A stretch of DNA of 34,390 nucleotides from assembly GCA_934249275.1 (NCBI GenBank), contig CAKQKT010000008.1, positions 1 through 34,390 of the forward strand, in the 5' to 3' direction. Both the position numbers and the translations under genes were made by a program. The notes under the pieces were generated by a model. That model saw only the letters and a program-made list of their open reading frames with translations. It did not search any database and was not told the DNA's origin. Shown here in pieces: positions 1 to 7,881 of this stretch. The number at the start of each line of letters is the position of its first letter. Position 1 is the stretch's first letter. Origin of the DNA: an uncultured Sutterella sp. (GTDB taxonomy: Bacteria; Pseudomonadota; Gammaproteobacteria; Burkholderiales; Burkholderiaceae_F).

Positions 1-23
1 TATAAGATGAAAAGCTAAAACAC

Positions 24-54
24 TCGCAAACCCGCGCGTGGCGCGGGTTTGCGA
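24..54. terminator. Perfect stem-loop, probable bidirectional terminator
   Basis: A perfect 14-bp inverted repeat (24-37 and 41-54) closes a 3-nt loop. On the plus strand it is followed by ACTTTT; on the minus strand by GTGTTTTAGCTTTT. It could end transcripts from either side. The gene to its left is outside the window. Confidence 0.7.
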
Positions 55-85
55 ACTTTTAACCTCTAAACTCGGGTGCGACATG

Positions 86-118
86 AAAAAGGCGTCCGCT
101 CCGTGAAAGAACGAACGC
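86..118 (-). terminator. Intrinsic terminator after the DSD1-like gene
   Basis: On the minus strand a GC-rich hairpin (arms about 111-118 and 91-98, with one G-U pair) is followed at once by five T residues (90-86). It lies 61 nt after the stop codon of the minus-strand PLP enzyme gene and is its natural transcription end. Confidence 0.7.
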
Positions 119-178
119 CCTGATGGTTCGGCCGAATGACGGCGCCCGCAGGCATCCGTCAATCGCTCACAGCATCAT

Positions 179-1354
179 TTACCAGCCGCGGACATGGTCG
201 AGCGCAGCCTTGACGCGGCCCTCGCCGTCGACGAGAAGAAGCTTCGCATAGGGCGCAGCCGTCGGACAGGCGTGGTTGGGCATGATGCGAAGGCGCGTGC
301 CGACGGGGAAGTCCTCGGGCTTGAGCCGGTCGCCCGCAGCGGCCTCAATGATGCCGTGCTCCTGATTGGCGCCGGTCATGCGGATGTCGCAACCTCGCAG
401 GGGGCTGCCGTCAATGCCGCAGACGAGGCCGTAGCCGAAGTCGCAGTGCTGTCGGGCGGTGCCGCGGTCGCGGGACATGGCCATCCAGCCGGCGTCGACG
501 ATCACCTGCCCTTTTTCGGGCTGATGGCCGATGACGGTGCAGAGCACCGTGCCGGCGATGCGGTCCATCGGAACGACGCCGAGATTCATCATGAAGAGGT
601 CGCCGAGCGAATAGACGCCGGCGCGGATTTCGGTTACGCCGGTTTCATCTTCGGCATAGGTCATCGTGGGCGTGGAGCCGACCGAAACGATGCGGACCTC
701 AAAGCCGGCCTCGCGCAGGCGGGCGGCGGCTCGAACGATGCCGTCGCGCTCGTTTCTTGCAGCACGGCGGATGACCGCAAGGTTTTCAACGTCGTAGCTG
801 GCGCCCGCATGGGTGAGAACGCCGGCAAGCTCCGCGCCGTTCTTGAGCGCGCGGGCAATATCAATGAGCAGATCGCTCTCGGGGCTCACGCCGGAACGGT
901 GTCCGTCGCAGTCGATTTCGACGAGAACGGGGATCGTGCAGACATGTTCGGCGCAGAAGGCGCTCACGGCCTCGGCGGCGGCAACGTTGTCGAGAATGAT
1001 CTTCAGATCGCACCCGGTCGCGCGGATGGCGGCAACGTCGGCAAGCTTCTGCGGCGCGATGCCAACGGCATAGATCAGGTCCTTCACGCCGTTTTCGGCG
1101 AAGTAGCGGGCTTCGGCGAGCGTGGACACGGTGCCGGGGCCTTCGGGCGAAAGCATCTGGCGGCGCGCGATGTCGATCGACTTGTGGGTCTTGAGATGCG
1201 GGCGCAGCGTCACGCCGAGCGAGGCAGCCTTGGCCTTGGCAAAGTCGATGTTGGTCTGAAGCTTGGCGTCGTCAATCACGAAGGCGGGGGTTGCGACTTC
1301 AGGATCGGACAGCATGCGGCCGACGGGGTCGGCAACGGGAATGAAGCTGGTCAT
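179..1354 (-). CDS. D-serine dehydratase / D-3-hydroxyaspartate dehydratase-like PLP enzyme (DSD1 / D-threonine aldolase family)
   Basis: A 391-residue protein of the alanine-racemase-fold DSD1/D-threonine aldolase family. Members act on D-beta-hydroxy amino acids such as D-serine, D-threonine and D-threo-3-hydroxyaspartate. The family motif RPHLKTHK at 51-58 supplies the PLP lysine (K55). The C-terminal NHAC (H361, C363) matches the His/Cys zinc pair that I recall from D-serine dehydratases; D-threonine aldolases have His/Asp there. That favours a dehydratase over an aldolase. The ATG at 1354 was chosen because GGAGAG lies just upstream and the fold begins there; a longer in-frame start at 1510 would run over the promoter. 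The neighbour mdh suggests the product could be oxaloacetate (D-3-hydroxyaspartate to oxaloacetate plus ammonia). The exact substrate is inference. Confidence 0.82.
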   Translation of the reverse strand: MTSFIPVADPVGRMLSDPEVATPAFVIDDAKLQTNIDFAKAKAASLGVTLRPHLKTHKSIDIARRQMLSPEGPGTVSTLAEARYFAENGVKDLIYAVGIAPQKLADVAAIRATGCDLKIILDNVAAAEAVSAFCAEHVCTIPVLVEIDCDGHRSGVSPESDLLIDIARALKNGAELAGVLTHAGASYDVENLAVIRRAARNERDGIVRAAARLREAGFEVRIVSVGSTPTMTYAEDETGVTEIRAGVYSLGDLFMMNLGVVPMDRIAGTVLCTVIGHQPEKGQVIVDAGWMAMSRDRGTARQHCDFGYGLVCGIDGSPLRGCDIRMTGANQEHGIIEAAAGDRLKPEDFPVGTRLRIMPNHACPTAAPYAKLLLVDGEGRVKAALDHVRGW

Positions 1355-1423
1355 TCGTTTCTCTCCTCTGTACAAAGTCCGGGGATGTGGTCGGCATCCG
1401 GCCGAACCCTTCAAATGCACGCC

Positions 1424-1498
1424 AGCCCGGCGACCGCGCGAAAGCGGTCGACGGGCTCTTGACTTGTGCGATTTTATCGGAGCGTCAGAGAATTTCAA
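1424..1498 (-). promoter_or_regulatory. Sigma-70-like promoter and leader stem-loop for the DSD1-like gene
   Basis: On the minus strand TTGAAA (1498-1493), a 16-bp spacer and TAAAAT (1476-1471) form a strong sigma-70-like promoter, with transcription expected to start near 1464. The leader then carries an imperfect hairpin at 1424-1457: outer stem AGCCCG/CGGGCT, 2x2 internal loop, inner stem GACCGC/GCGGTC. No T-run follows, so it is not an intrinsic terminator. The gene can therefore be transcribed separately from mdh. Confidence 0.6.
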
Positions 1499-1519
1499 AC
1501 ACTCCGACAAAGTCCAGGC

Positions 1520-2509
1520 TTAGTTCGGCACGAACGCGGCAACGGCCTTCTGTTCGCCCTGAAGTTCGGCAACGTTCTTGGCGATGCGGGCCTTCGTGTC
1601 TTCGGTGAGTTCGAGACCCTTGACGATTTCGTAGCTGCCGTCTTCCTTCACGATGCAGGGGAAGCCGAAGACCATGCCTTCGGGAACGCCGTAGGAGCCG
1701 TCAGACGGAACGCCCATCGTGACCCAGCGGCCGTTGGAGCCGCAGAACCAGTCATGGATGTGGTCGATGGCGGCGTTGCCGGCGGAGGCGGCGGAGCTGG
1801 CGCCGCGGGCGGCGATGATGGCGGAGCCGCGCTTGGCGACGGTCGGCATGAAGTCGTTCTTCACCCATTCGTCATCGACGAGGGACGGAGCGCTCTTGCC
1901 GTTGACGGAGGCGAACGTGATGTCCGGCACCATGGACGGGGAGTGGTTGCCCCAGACGGCGATGTGTTCGATCGTGGAGACCGGTTCGCCCGTCTTTTCG
2001 GCGAGCTGGGACATGGCGCGGTTCTGGTCGAGGCGGAGCATGGCGGAGAAGCACTTCGGATCAAGATCCGGAGCATTCTTCATGGCGATCCAGGCATTGG
2101 TATTGCACGGATTGCCGACCACGAGCACCTTGACGTTGCGGCTGGCGGACGCATTGAGAGCCTGGCCCTGCTGGCGGAAGATGGCGGCGTTGGCTTCGAG
2201 AAGGTCGGCGCGCTCCATGCCGGGGCCGCGCGGACGAGCGCCGATGAGAAGCGCCACTTCGCAGTCGCGGAAGGCTTCAACCGGGTCCTGAACGGCGCGC
2301 ATGCCGGCCAGAAGCGGGAAGGCGCAGTCGGAAAGCTCCATCATCACGCCCTTGAGAGCGGCGGCCGAAGCCGGATTTGCGCGTTCGAGAAGCGTAAGGA
2401 ACACGGGCTGGTCCGGACCGAACATGGCGCCGGAAGCAATGCGGAAAAGCGTGGCATAGCCGATCTGGCCGGCGGGGCCGGTCACCGTCACGCGAACGGG
2501 TGCTTTCAT
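1520..2509 (-). CDS. mdh: Malate dehydrogenase (NAD-dependent)
   Basis: A 329-residue malate dehydrogenase of the LDH/MDH superfamily, interconverting malate and oxaloacetate with NAD(H). Seen in the sequence: the nucleotide-binding loop GPAGQIG at 11-17, substrate arginines in GARPRGPG (about 90-97), NPCNTNA near 133-139, the catalytic aspartate in LRLDQNRA (D161) and the catalytic histidine in WGNHS (H189). The type resembles cytosolic/proteobacterial MDH in length and motif spelling. The ATG at 2509 follows AAGGAG at good spacing. It lies 102 nt after the hydrogenase gene and upstream of the DSD1-like gene, all on the same strand. In an anaerobe it would feed oxaloacetate into the reductive branch (malate, fumarate). 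Confidence 0.95.
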   Translation of the reverse strand: MKAPVRVTVTGPAGQIGYATLFRIASGAMFGPDQPVFLTLLERANPASAAALKGVMMELSDCAFPLLAGMRAVQDPVEAFRDCEVALLIGARPRGPGMERADLLEANAAIFRQQGQALNASASRNVKVLVVGNPCNTNAWIAMKNAPDLDPKCFSAMLRLDQNRAMSQLAEKTGEPVSTIEHIAVWGNHSPSMVPDITFASVNGKSAPSLVDDEWVKNDFMPTVAKRGSAIIAARGASSAASAGNAAIDHIHDWFCGSNGRWVTMGVPSDGSYGVPEGMVFGFPCIVKEDGSYEIVKGLELTEDTKARIAKNVAELQGEQKAVAAFVPN

Positions 2510-2525
2510 GATTTGTTCTCCTTGA

Positions 2526-2605
2526 TCCTGAAACACTCAGGATGAAAATGCAATTGGAAGTTCTTCCAAGAAGTTTGTTTATTATGCACGGCATTGAAGC
2601 CGTGC
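2526..2605. repeat. Three inverted repeats in the mdh upstream region
   Basis: Three separate dyads lie in the 102-nt gap between hydA and mdh. At 2526-2542 TCCTGA and TCAGGA flank 5 nt. At 2554-2569 there is a perfect 16-bp palindrome, TTGGAAGTTCTTCCAA. At 2586-2605 GCACGGC and GCCGTGC flank 6 nt. None is followed by a T-run on the minus strand. They could be operators or mRNA-processing hairpins between hydA and mdh. Confidence 0.5.
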
Positions 2606-2611
2606 GGTCCT

Positions 2612-4429
2612 TTAGACGGCCGCGAGTTCGACGGCCGACTCTAGAGTTCTGAAATCGGGCTTTTCGTCGCTGTGCTCGCCGGCAGCATATTCGCAATGCA
2701 GCAGCTCATGCGCGAGCGGGCTTCCGGGTTCGCCCAGGAAATCCTTGTAAAGGCGAACGACGTCCTCATTTTCGTGCGACATGCGAAGCTTCATCGATGC
2801 ATCGGTACCGTAGACGGCGGCCTGACGGCCTTCGAGCGTCCTCGACCAGCCTTCGCCTCGCAGCGTTCCGCCGCCGCCCACGCAGCCGCCCGGACACGCC
2901 ATCACCTCGACGAAGTGGTAGGGCGAACGGCCTTCACGAACCATCGCGATGACTTCGTCGGCGGCGCGCATGCCGTGCACGACCGCGATTCTGAGCCTGC
3001 CGAATTCCTTCGTCTCGACCTCGGCCTCCTTGAAGGAAGCAAGGCCGCGAACAGGCTCGAACGCGATGTGGCCGAGATCAGGACCGCCCGTGAAAGCGGA
3101 CACCGTGCGAAGCGCTGCCTCCATCACGCCGCCCGTCGTGGCAAAGAGCTGTGCGGCGCCCGAGCCTTCGCTCATGAAGGGCGAATCGAATTCGGCGGGT
3201 TCAAGCGACTTCAGGTCGATGCCGCGGCGCTCGAGCATCGCGGCGAATTCCTGAACGGTCAGAACAAGATCCACGTCCCGGCCGCCGTTGTGCTTCAAAA
3301 GGTCTCGCGCAGCCTCGTCCTTCTTCGCCGTGCAGGGCATGATCGAAATCGAGCGGATGCGTTCGGCCGGAATGCCGAGCGTCTTCGGGAGATAGGTCTT
3401 GGCGAGCGCGCCGAAGATCGCCTGCGGGCTCCTCGTCGAGGAGATGTGCGGGATCATGTCGGGACGATTCTTTTCAATATGGTTGATCCAGCCCGGGCAG
3501 CAGGACGTGAACATCGTGTCCGGATGTTCGGCGAGCGTGCCCTCGGCCTTCTGGCGGCGCAGGCGCTCGAGAAGCTCCGTGCCCTCCTCCATGATCGTCA
3601 CGTCGGCGGACCAGCGGGTGTCCATCACATAGTCGGCGCCGAGCATCTTCAGGGCGGCGATGATCTGGCCCTGCAGATTTTCAACGGAATGAGCGCCGAC
3701 GCTCTCGCCGATCGTCACGCGAACGGCAGGCGCAAACTGAACGACGGTCTTCACTTCGGGATCGTCGAACCAGTCGAGCGCACGGTCGGTCTGATCCTTG
3801 ACGGCGAGGGCGCCCGTGGGACAGACAAGCGCGCATTGGCCGCACTGGATGCAGGTTTCCGAGTCTCCCCATCGGCCGCCGAAGCTCACCGCGGCGTTCG
3901 TGCCGGCATGATCGAGCTTGATGACGCCGATGCCCTGAATCTGGCGGCAGGCCTCGATGCAGCGATAGCAGCGGATGCACTTGTCGGCCGTAAAGACGAG
4001 TCCGTGGGCCGAAGCATCGGTCTCGGGACGGCGCGTGGCAAGGCGGCCCGTCAGACGCGTGACGTCAAGCCCGACGACGCGGGCGATCCTCTGCATCTCG
4101 CAGGCGCCGTGGCGGGCGCAGCCCGAGCACGTTTCGCAGTGGTCCGCAAAGAGAAGCTCGGCCTGGAGCTTCTGCATGGCGCGAACCTTCGGCGTGCAGG
4201 TGTCGACGACGTCGCCTTCGAGAAGGCGCGTTTCGCACGCCGTCTCGATGCAGCGCGAGCCGTCGGCGTGCGTGACGTCGACAAGGCACATGCGGCAGGT
4301 GCCCGGACGGTGATTGAGCGCTGCGAATTCGCACAGCGTCGGGATGAAGACGCCCGCGCGGCGAGCGGCTTCGAGAATGGTTTCGCCCTCGGTGAACTCG
4401 ACGGGCTTCTTATTGATCGTGGCCTGCAT
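2612..4429 (-). CDS. hydA: [FeFe]-hydrogenase catalytic subunit (group A, NuoG-like N-terminus)
   Basis: A 605-residue iron-only hydrogenase catalysing reversible H2 oxidation/proton reduction. In order: an N-terminal [2Fe-2S] domain (C33, C45, C48, C60), a NuoG-type His/Cys [4Fe-4S] site (H97, C101, C104, C110), two ferredoxin-like [4Fe-4S] clusters (C151/154/157/161 and C193/196/199/203), then the H-cluster domain. All three signatures are present: TSCCPGW (C310, C311), MPCTAKKDE (C366, K369, E372) and VMACPGGCVGGGG (M510, C512, C516). C310 is the proton-relay cysteine, so the site looks functional. The C-terminal SHENEDVVRLYKDFL block is the usual small-subunit-like tail. The ATG at 4429 follows AAGGAG; the partner gene ends 22 nt upstream. 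The HydE/F/G maturases are not in this window and must lie elsewhere. No signal peptide, so cytoplasmic. Confidence 0.93.
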   Translation of the reverse strand: MQATINKKPVEFTEGETILEAARRAGVFIPTLCEFAALNHRPGTCRMCLVDVTHADGSRCIETACETRLLEGDVVDTCTPKVRAMQKLQAELLFADHCETCSGCARHGACEMQRIARVVGLDVTRLTGRLATRRPETDASAHGLVFTADKCIRCYRCIEACRQIQGIGVIKLDHAGTNAAVSFGGRWGDSETCIQCGQCALVCPTGALAVKDQTDRALDWFDDPEVKTVVQFAPAVRVTIGESVGAHSVENLQGQIIAALKMLGADYVMDTRWSADVTIMEEGTELLERLRRQKAEGTLAEHPDTMFTSCCPGWINHIEKNRPDMIPHISSTRSPQAIFGALAKTYLPKTLGIPAERIRSISIMPCTAKKDEAARDLLKHNGGRDVDLVLTVQEFAAMLERRGIDLKSLEPAEFDSPFMSEGSGAAQLFATTGGVMEAALRTVSAFTGGPDLGHIAFEPVRGLASFKEAEVETKEFGRLRIAVVHGMRAADEVIAMVREGRSPYHFVEVMACPGGCVGGGGTLRGEGWSRTLEGRQAAVYGTDASMKLRMSHENEDVVRLYKDFLGEPGSPLAHELLHCEYAAGEHSDEKPDFRTLESAVELAAV

Positions 4430-4451
4430 TCTGGGGGTCTCCTTGACGCGG

Positions 4452-6455
4452 TCAGAGTTCGTCCATGGCGCTCTTGCCGGGGATCGGACAGAGCGTCTTC
4501 ACGCCGAAGAGGCGGTAGCAGCGAAGGCAGCGCTTCGCCTCCTCGCGGGCGCCGGTCTCGGAGAGGCCGTGCTCGACTTCCTCCCAGTTGTCCACGCGCT
4601 CGGCGGCGGGAAGCATGCTGATTTCGTTTCTGGGCTTGAAGACGACCGGACGTTCGGGCTCGCACTTTCCAAGAAGATCAGCCTTCTTGATGAGGTCCGC
4701 AAAGCGCAGGCGCGGATTGAATCCGGGCGCGTCGGTCATCAGATATTCGTGAATCGCCGCGGCGGCGTTCTGCCCCTGAGCCATGCCCCAGATGAGAGTC
4801 GTGGGGCCCGAGGAGGCATCGCCGCCCGCAAAGACGCCTTCTCGGGAGGTGCGAAGCGATTCGTCGACCTCGATGGTGTTGCGCTTCGTGAGGCGGATGC
4901 CGTCGGCTTCGCAGAAGATCGACGTATCGAGCTTCTGGCCGATGGCGGCAATGACGTAGCGGCAGGGAATGACGAACTCGCTGCCTTCAATGGGCTTCAC
5001 CGAGCGGCGGCCCGAGGCGTCGGGCTCGCCCTCGGCCATGCGCACGAGGCGGATGCCGGTGACGCGCCCCTCTTCGACGATGACCTCGACGGGTGCGGTC
5101 AGGAATTCGAAATCGATGTCCTCCTCCATGGCGGCCTTGATTTCCTCAGGGTCGGCAGGGGCGGAAGCGCGGGTGCGGCGATAGGAAACCGTCACCTTGC
5201 CGCCCTTCATGAGGCGGCGCGCCGTGCGGCAGCAGTCCATCGCAACGTTGCCGCAGCCCACGACCACGACGTCGCCGTCGAGCTCGACGGATTCGTTGCG
5301 GCTCTGATGGCCCTCGACGTCGACGAGGAAATCGAGGCCCTTGAGATAGCCGTCGGCGGACTTGTCCTCGTCGGGCAGATTGAGATACTGGCCGCGCGCG
5401 CAGCCCACGCCGAGAAAGACGGCGCTGTAGCCGCGGCGGAAGAGCGAATTGATCGTGAAGTCGCGGCCGAACTTGCTGTTGAAGTGGTACCTGCCGCCCA
5501 TGCGCTCGATGGCGGTCGTCTCCGTCTCAAGGAGCTCGTTCGGGAGGCGATAGGCCGGAATGCCCAGACGGGCCATGCCGCCCGCGCCGGAATGCTCTTC
5601 AAAGATGTCGACCATGTGGCCCCAGCGCAGCAGATGGTAGGCGCAGTTGATGCCGGCGGGGCCGGCGCCGATCACGGCAACGCGCTTCGAAACCGGCGTG
5701 GACTCCACGCGCTCGTTGCGAAAGAGCGATTCGATCGTCTGGCCGCAGTGGTCGGCCGCATAGCGCTTCAGATCCTTGATGGCGACCGGACGGTCGACGT
5801 GATTGCGGGCGCAGGCCTTCTCGCACGGACGCACGCAGACGCGGCCGCACGACCCGATGAGCGGATAGTGGCGAAGCAGCACGCCGATGGCAAGCTCCGG
5901 ATGGCCGTCTCGAATGTAGTCGATGTAGCGGGGCACGTTGACCTTTGCGGGACAGGCTTCGATGCAGGGTGCGGTCGCAACGCTCATGAAGTCGCGCTGC
6001 GTCTCCGGCATCACGGGCGCATTCCTGAGAAGCTCCGGAAAGTACTTCAGTGCGCCGAGAATGGGTTCGGGCGTCGTCAGGCCGATGCCGCAGAGACTCG
6101 TCTCCTTCATCTGCTCGGCAATCCTGCGGATGCGCTCCCAGTCGACCTCGGCGCCGCGGCCTTCGCAGGCGGCCTCAAGCGCTTCGACGATCAGAACGCC
6201 GCCGGCGCGGCAGGGCGTGCATCGCCCGCAGGAAAGCTCCTTCGCGCGACGGTAGTAGGAAAGCAGGACGTCTGCAAGCGTCACGCGGTTGTCAAACATC
6301 AGGAAGCCCTGAGGCCCGGCAAAGCCGGCCACGGGATTGCCGCTGTTGAAGGCAAGAAATTCGCTGATGGGAAGGCCTTCGGGCACTTCGCCGTCAATGC
6401 AGCGGCGGTTGTCGTACGCGCGTCCCTTCCAGACGCCGTAAATCAGCTCGTCCAT
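4452..6455 (-). CDS. Hydrogenase partner: NuoF C-terminal Fe-S domain fused to GltD-like FAD/NAD(P)H oxidoreductase
   Basis: A 667-residue chimera. Residues about 40-145 match only the end of NuoF/HydB: SCGRCTPCR (C76, C79, C82) plus SLCGIG (C122), the N3-type [4Fe-4S] site. The NuoF FMN/NADH-binding domain is missing. Residues about 155-575 are a glutamate-synthase-small-subunit/NfnB-type module: N-terminal Fe-S cysteines (C164, C168, C203, C207, C211, C215), FAD loop GAGPAG (263-268), second Rossmann loop GCGNVAMD (400-407) and FAGGDA (542-547). A C-terminal tail carries further cysteines (C643, C646, C656). The likely job is shuttling electrons between NAD(P)H and the hydrogenase encoded just downstream. 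I recall hydrogenase-classification schemes naming a glutamate-synthase-linked [FeFe] group; this fits. The ATG at 6455 follows GAGAGGA; an in-frame start 69 nt further up lacks support. Confidence 0.88.
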   Translation of the reverse strand: MDELIYGVWKGRAYDNRRCIDGEVPEGLPISEFLAFNSGNPVAGFAGPQGFLMFDNRVTLADVLLSYYRRAKELSCGRCTPCRAGGVLIVEALEAACEGRGAEVDWERIRRIAEQMKETSLCGIGLTTPEPILGALKYFPELLRNAPVMPETQRDFMSVATAPCIEACPAKVNVPRYIDYIRDGHPELAIGVLLRHYPLIGSCGRVCVRPCEKACARNHVDRPVAIKDLKRYAADHCGQTIESLFRNERVESTPVSKRVAVIGAGPAGINCAYHLLRWGHMVDIFEEHSGAGGMARLGIPAYRLPNELLETETTAIERMGGRYHFNSKFGRDFTINSLFRRGYSAVFLGVGCARGQYLNLPDEDKSADGYLKGLDFLVDVEGHQSRNESVELDGDVVVVGCGNVAMDCCRTARRLMKGGKVTVSYRRTRASAPADPEEIKAAMEEDIDFEFLTAPVEVIVEEGRVTGIRLVRMAEGEPDASGRRSVKPIEGSEFVIPCRYVIAAIGQKLDTSIFCEADGIRLTKRNTIEVDESLRTSREGVFAGGDASSGPTTLIWGMAQGQNAAAAIHEYLMTDAPGFNPRLRFADLIKKADLLGKCEPERPVVFKPRNEISMLPAAERVDNWEEVEHGLSETGAREEAKRCLRCYRLFGVKTLCPIPGKSAMDEL

Positions 6456-6717
6456 TTGAAATAATCCTCTCAAGCAGGCTTCGGCCGGGCGCTCTCGCCC
6501 TGCACTGACCGGGGGTTTCAGCACAAAAGTCTACGGGAACTCACTTTCGTATAGTTTTTTATAGACGTTTGAGAGCCGCCAATGTATGATGGGGGTTGTC
6601 GGTTTTCCATGCCGTCTCGCCAACTACCGAAGGCCTGTTTTCCGGCCTTGGTTCCTGTCGAGAAAGAATTATAGCTAGAATAATTTTTACAAGCAATAAA
6701 ATTTTTTATACGTCCTT
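6456..6717. promoter_or_regulatory. Divergent intergenic region between hydrogenase operon and regulator gene
   Basis: 262 nt separate the divergent starts. A hairpin AAGGCC/GGCCTT with 8-nt loop sits at 6630-6649 without a T-run. The right end (6665-6717) is very AT-rich. TTTACA (6686-6691) and TATACG (6707-6712) spaced by 15 bp could form a plus-strand promoter whose start would fall at or next to the regulator's ATG (6718). No Shine-Dalgarno precedes that ATG, so the regulator mRNA may be leaderless. The hydrogenase promoter is not clear; TATAAA and TATACG occur at about 6551-6566 on the minus strand. Confidence 0.4.
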
Positions 6718-7377
6718 ATGAAGCCTATTCTTGCCCCTTATGTTCCGATCGCCGACCTTGTTACCAAGACGTTCGGCGAAGACGTTGAAGTCGTGCTCCA
6801 TGATCTGTCGGATCCGCAGCATTCGGTGGTCTATGTTGCCAACAACAAGGTGACGGGCCGCAAGGTGGGCGAAAGCTTCCGGCATCTGATCACGAAGGCT
6901 CTTCACTCGCCCGGCGAATCGGGAGACGTCAATCCCAACTTCTACTTCCGGCACGAAGGGCGCCTGATCCGCAGCTCCTCCTCGATCATTCGAGACGAAA
7001 ACGGCCACATTGCAGGGGCATTCTGCATCAACGTCGACACGACGCGCATCACGAAGCAGATCGACATGCTCGCCCAGATGCTTCCGGGCATTGAAAAGGG
7101 CGTTCTGCCTCAGCTCCCCGAAGAGGAGGACGAGGCCCTCTGCCCCGTCGACACGAACCGCACCGTGCTGGAAATCATGACGGACCTCGTCGACAACATC
7201 GCAGGCGAGATTCCCGAAGGCTCGATGAGCCGCGAAAAGAGGCTCGAGCTCATCCGCTTCATGGATCAGCGCGGCGTCTTCCTCGTCAAGGGCGCCATCG
7301 ACCGAGTCGCCGAAAAGCTCGGCATCTCCAAGGTGACCGTCTACTCCTACCTCGACGAAGTGCGCGGCAAGCGCTGA
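6718..7377 (+). CDS. YheO/DauR-type transcriptional regulator (PAS-like plus HTH)
   Basis: A 219-residue protein of the YheO/DauR family. Residues about 5-115 form the YheO-like PAS sensor domain (starts YVPIADLVTKTFGEDVEVVL; contains SSSSIIRDENGHIAGAFCINVD). Residues about 150-217 form the family's C-terminal helix-turn-helix (KGAIDRVAEKLGISKVTVYSYL). The family is known from DauR, which controls D-arginine catabolism. This one stands upstream of RidA and PLP-enzyme genes and divergent from the hydrogenase operon, so it may control either; its ligand is unknown. No Shine-Dalgarno is visible before the ATG, but the domain begins right at this start. Confidence 0.87.
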   Translation: MKPILAPYVPIADLVTKTFGEDVEVVLHDLSDPQHSVVYVANNKVTGRKVGESFRHLITKALHSPGESGDVNPNFYFRHEGRLIRSSSSIIRDENGHIAGAFCINVDTTRITKQIDMLAQMLPGIEKGVLPQLPEEEDEALCPVDTNRTVLEIMTDLVDNIAGEIPEGSMSREKRLELIRFMDQRGVFLVKGAIDRVAEKLGISKVTVYSYLDEVRGKR

Positions 7378-7388
7378 CCCAACATACG

Positions 7389-7425
7389 GCTCCGAACCGC
7401 ACGACCGGCGGTCCGGAGCTTTTTT
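7389..7425 (+). terminator. Intrinsic terminator between regulator and ridA-like gene
   Basis: GCTCCG (7389-7394) pairs with CGGAGC (7414-7419), with further ACCG/CGGT pairing inside, and is followed by six T residues (7420-7425). It lies 12 nt after the regulator stop and only 30 nt before the next ATG. That leaves almost no room for a separate promoter before the next gene. Confidence 0.85.
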
Positions 7426-7455
7426 CATGCATAGACAGACAGAAAGGAGATACTC

Positions 7456-7839
7456 ATGAAATTCGTGCGTCCGCCCTTCAAGGGCGAAAACAAGGGCCAC
7501 TACACCCCGGGCATCATCTCGAAGGGCATGCTCTACGTTTCGGGCCAGCTTTCCCTTGATCCGGACACCCGCGAGGTATGCAAGGGCGACATCCGCGACC
7601 ACACGCGCCTGGCGCTCGACAACGTCGACCGCGTTCTGAAGGAGGCGGGCGTCCGCCGCGACCAGGTCGTCTACTGCCGCGTCTTCACAACGAAGGGCGA
7701 ATACTGGGGCCCCATCAACGAGGTCTATGCCGAATTCTTCGGCGATCACAAGCCCGGCCGCCTCGTCGCCACCGTGCCCGAACTCCACTTCGGCTGTCTC
7801 GTCGAAATCGAGGCCGTCGCCGAACTCGACGAAGACTGA
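7456..7839 (+). CDS. RidA / YjgF family enamine-imine deaminase
   Basis: A 127-residue Rid-family protein, full length for the family. RidA proteins hydrolyse reactive enamine/imine intermediates (for example 2-aminoacrylate) released by PLP-dependent dehydratases and lyases. The signature arginine is in KPGRLVATV (R102) and the acidic pair in LVEIEAVA (E117, E119). The start is clear: AAGGAGAT precedes the ATG at 7456. The next gene, a PLP enzyme, starts 42 nt downstream, so the pair probably forms an operon. RidA beside a PLP enzyme suggests that enzyme makes an enamine product. A catabolic Rid subfamily role rather than canonical RidA is possible. Confidence 0.9.
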   Translation: MKFVRPPFKGENKGHYTPGIISKGMLYVSGQLSLDPDTREVCKGDIRDHTRLALDNVDRVLKEAGVRRDQVVYCRVFTTKGEYWGPINEVYAEFFGDHKPGRLVATVPELHFGCLVEIEAVAELDED

Positions 7840-7881
7840 TCTGGAAGCATCCGAGCACATTCTATATAGGAGACAGCCGTC

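Noticed and set aside
179..1354. True D-threonine aldolase or alanine racemase
   Set aside because: The NHAC metal motif favours the dehydratase branch. Alanine racemase lacks the RPHxKTHK and metal motifs. Aldolase activity is not excluded.
2612..4429. Complex I NuoG or a formate dehydrogenase subunit
   Set aside because: The N-terminus is NuoG-like, but the three H-cluster motifs identify an [FeFe]-hydrogenase.
194..6464. Long plus-strand open frames opposite the DSD1-like gene, hydA and its partner (194-1462, 2672-4621, 4314-6464)
   Set aside because: They mirror well-recognised minus-strand genes. Their translations are Ala/Gly/Arg/His/Asp-rich without domains, as expected from antisense reading of GC-rich codons.
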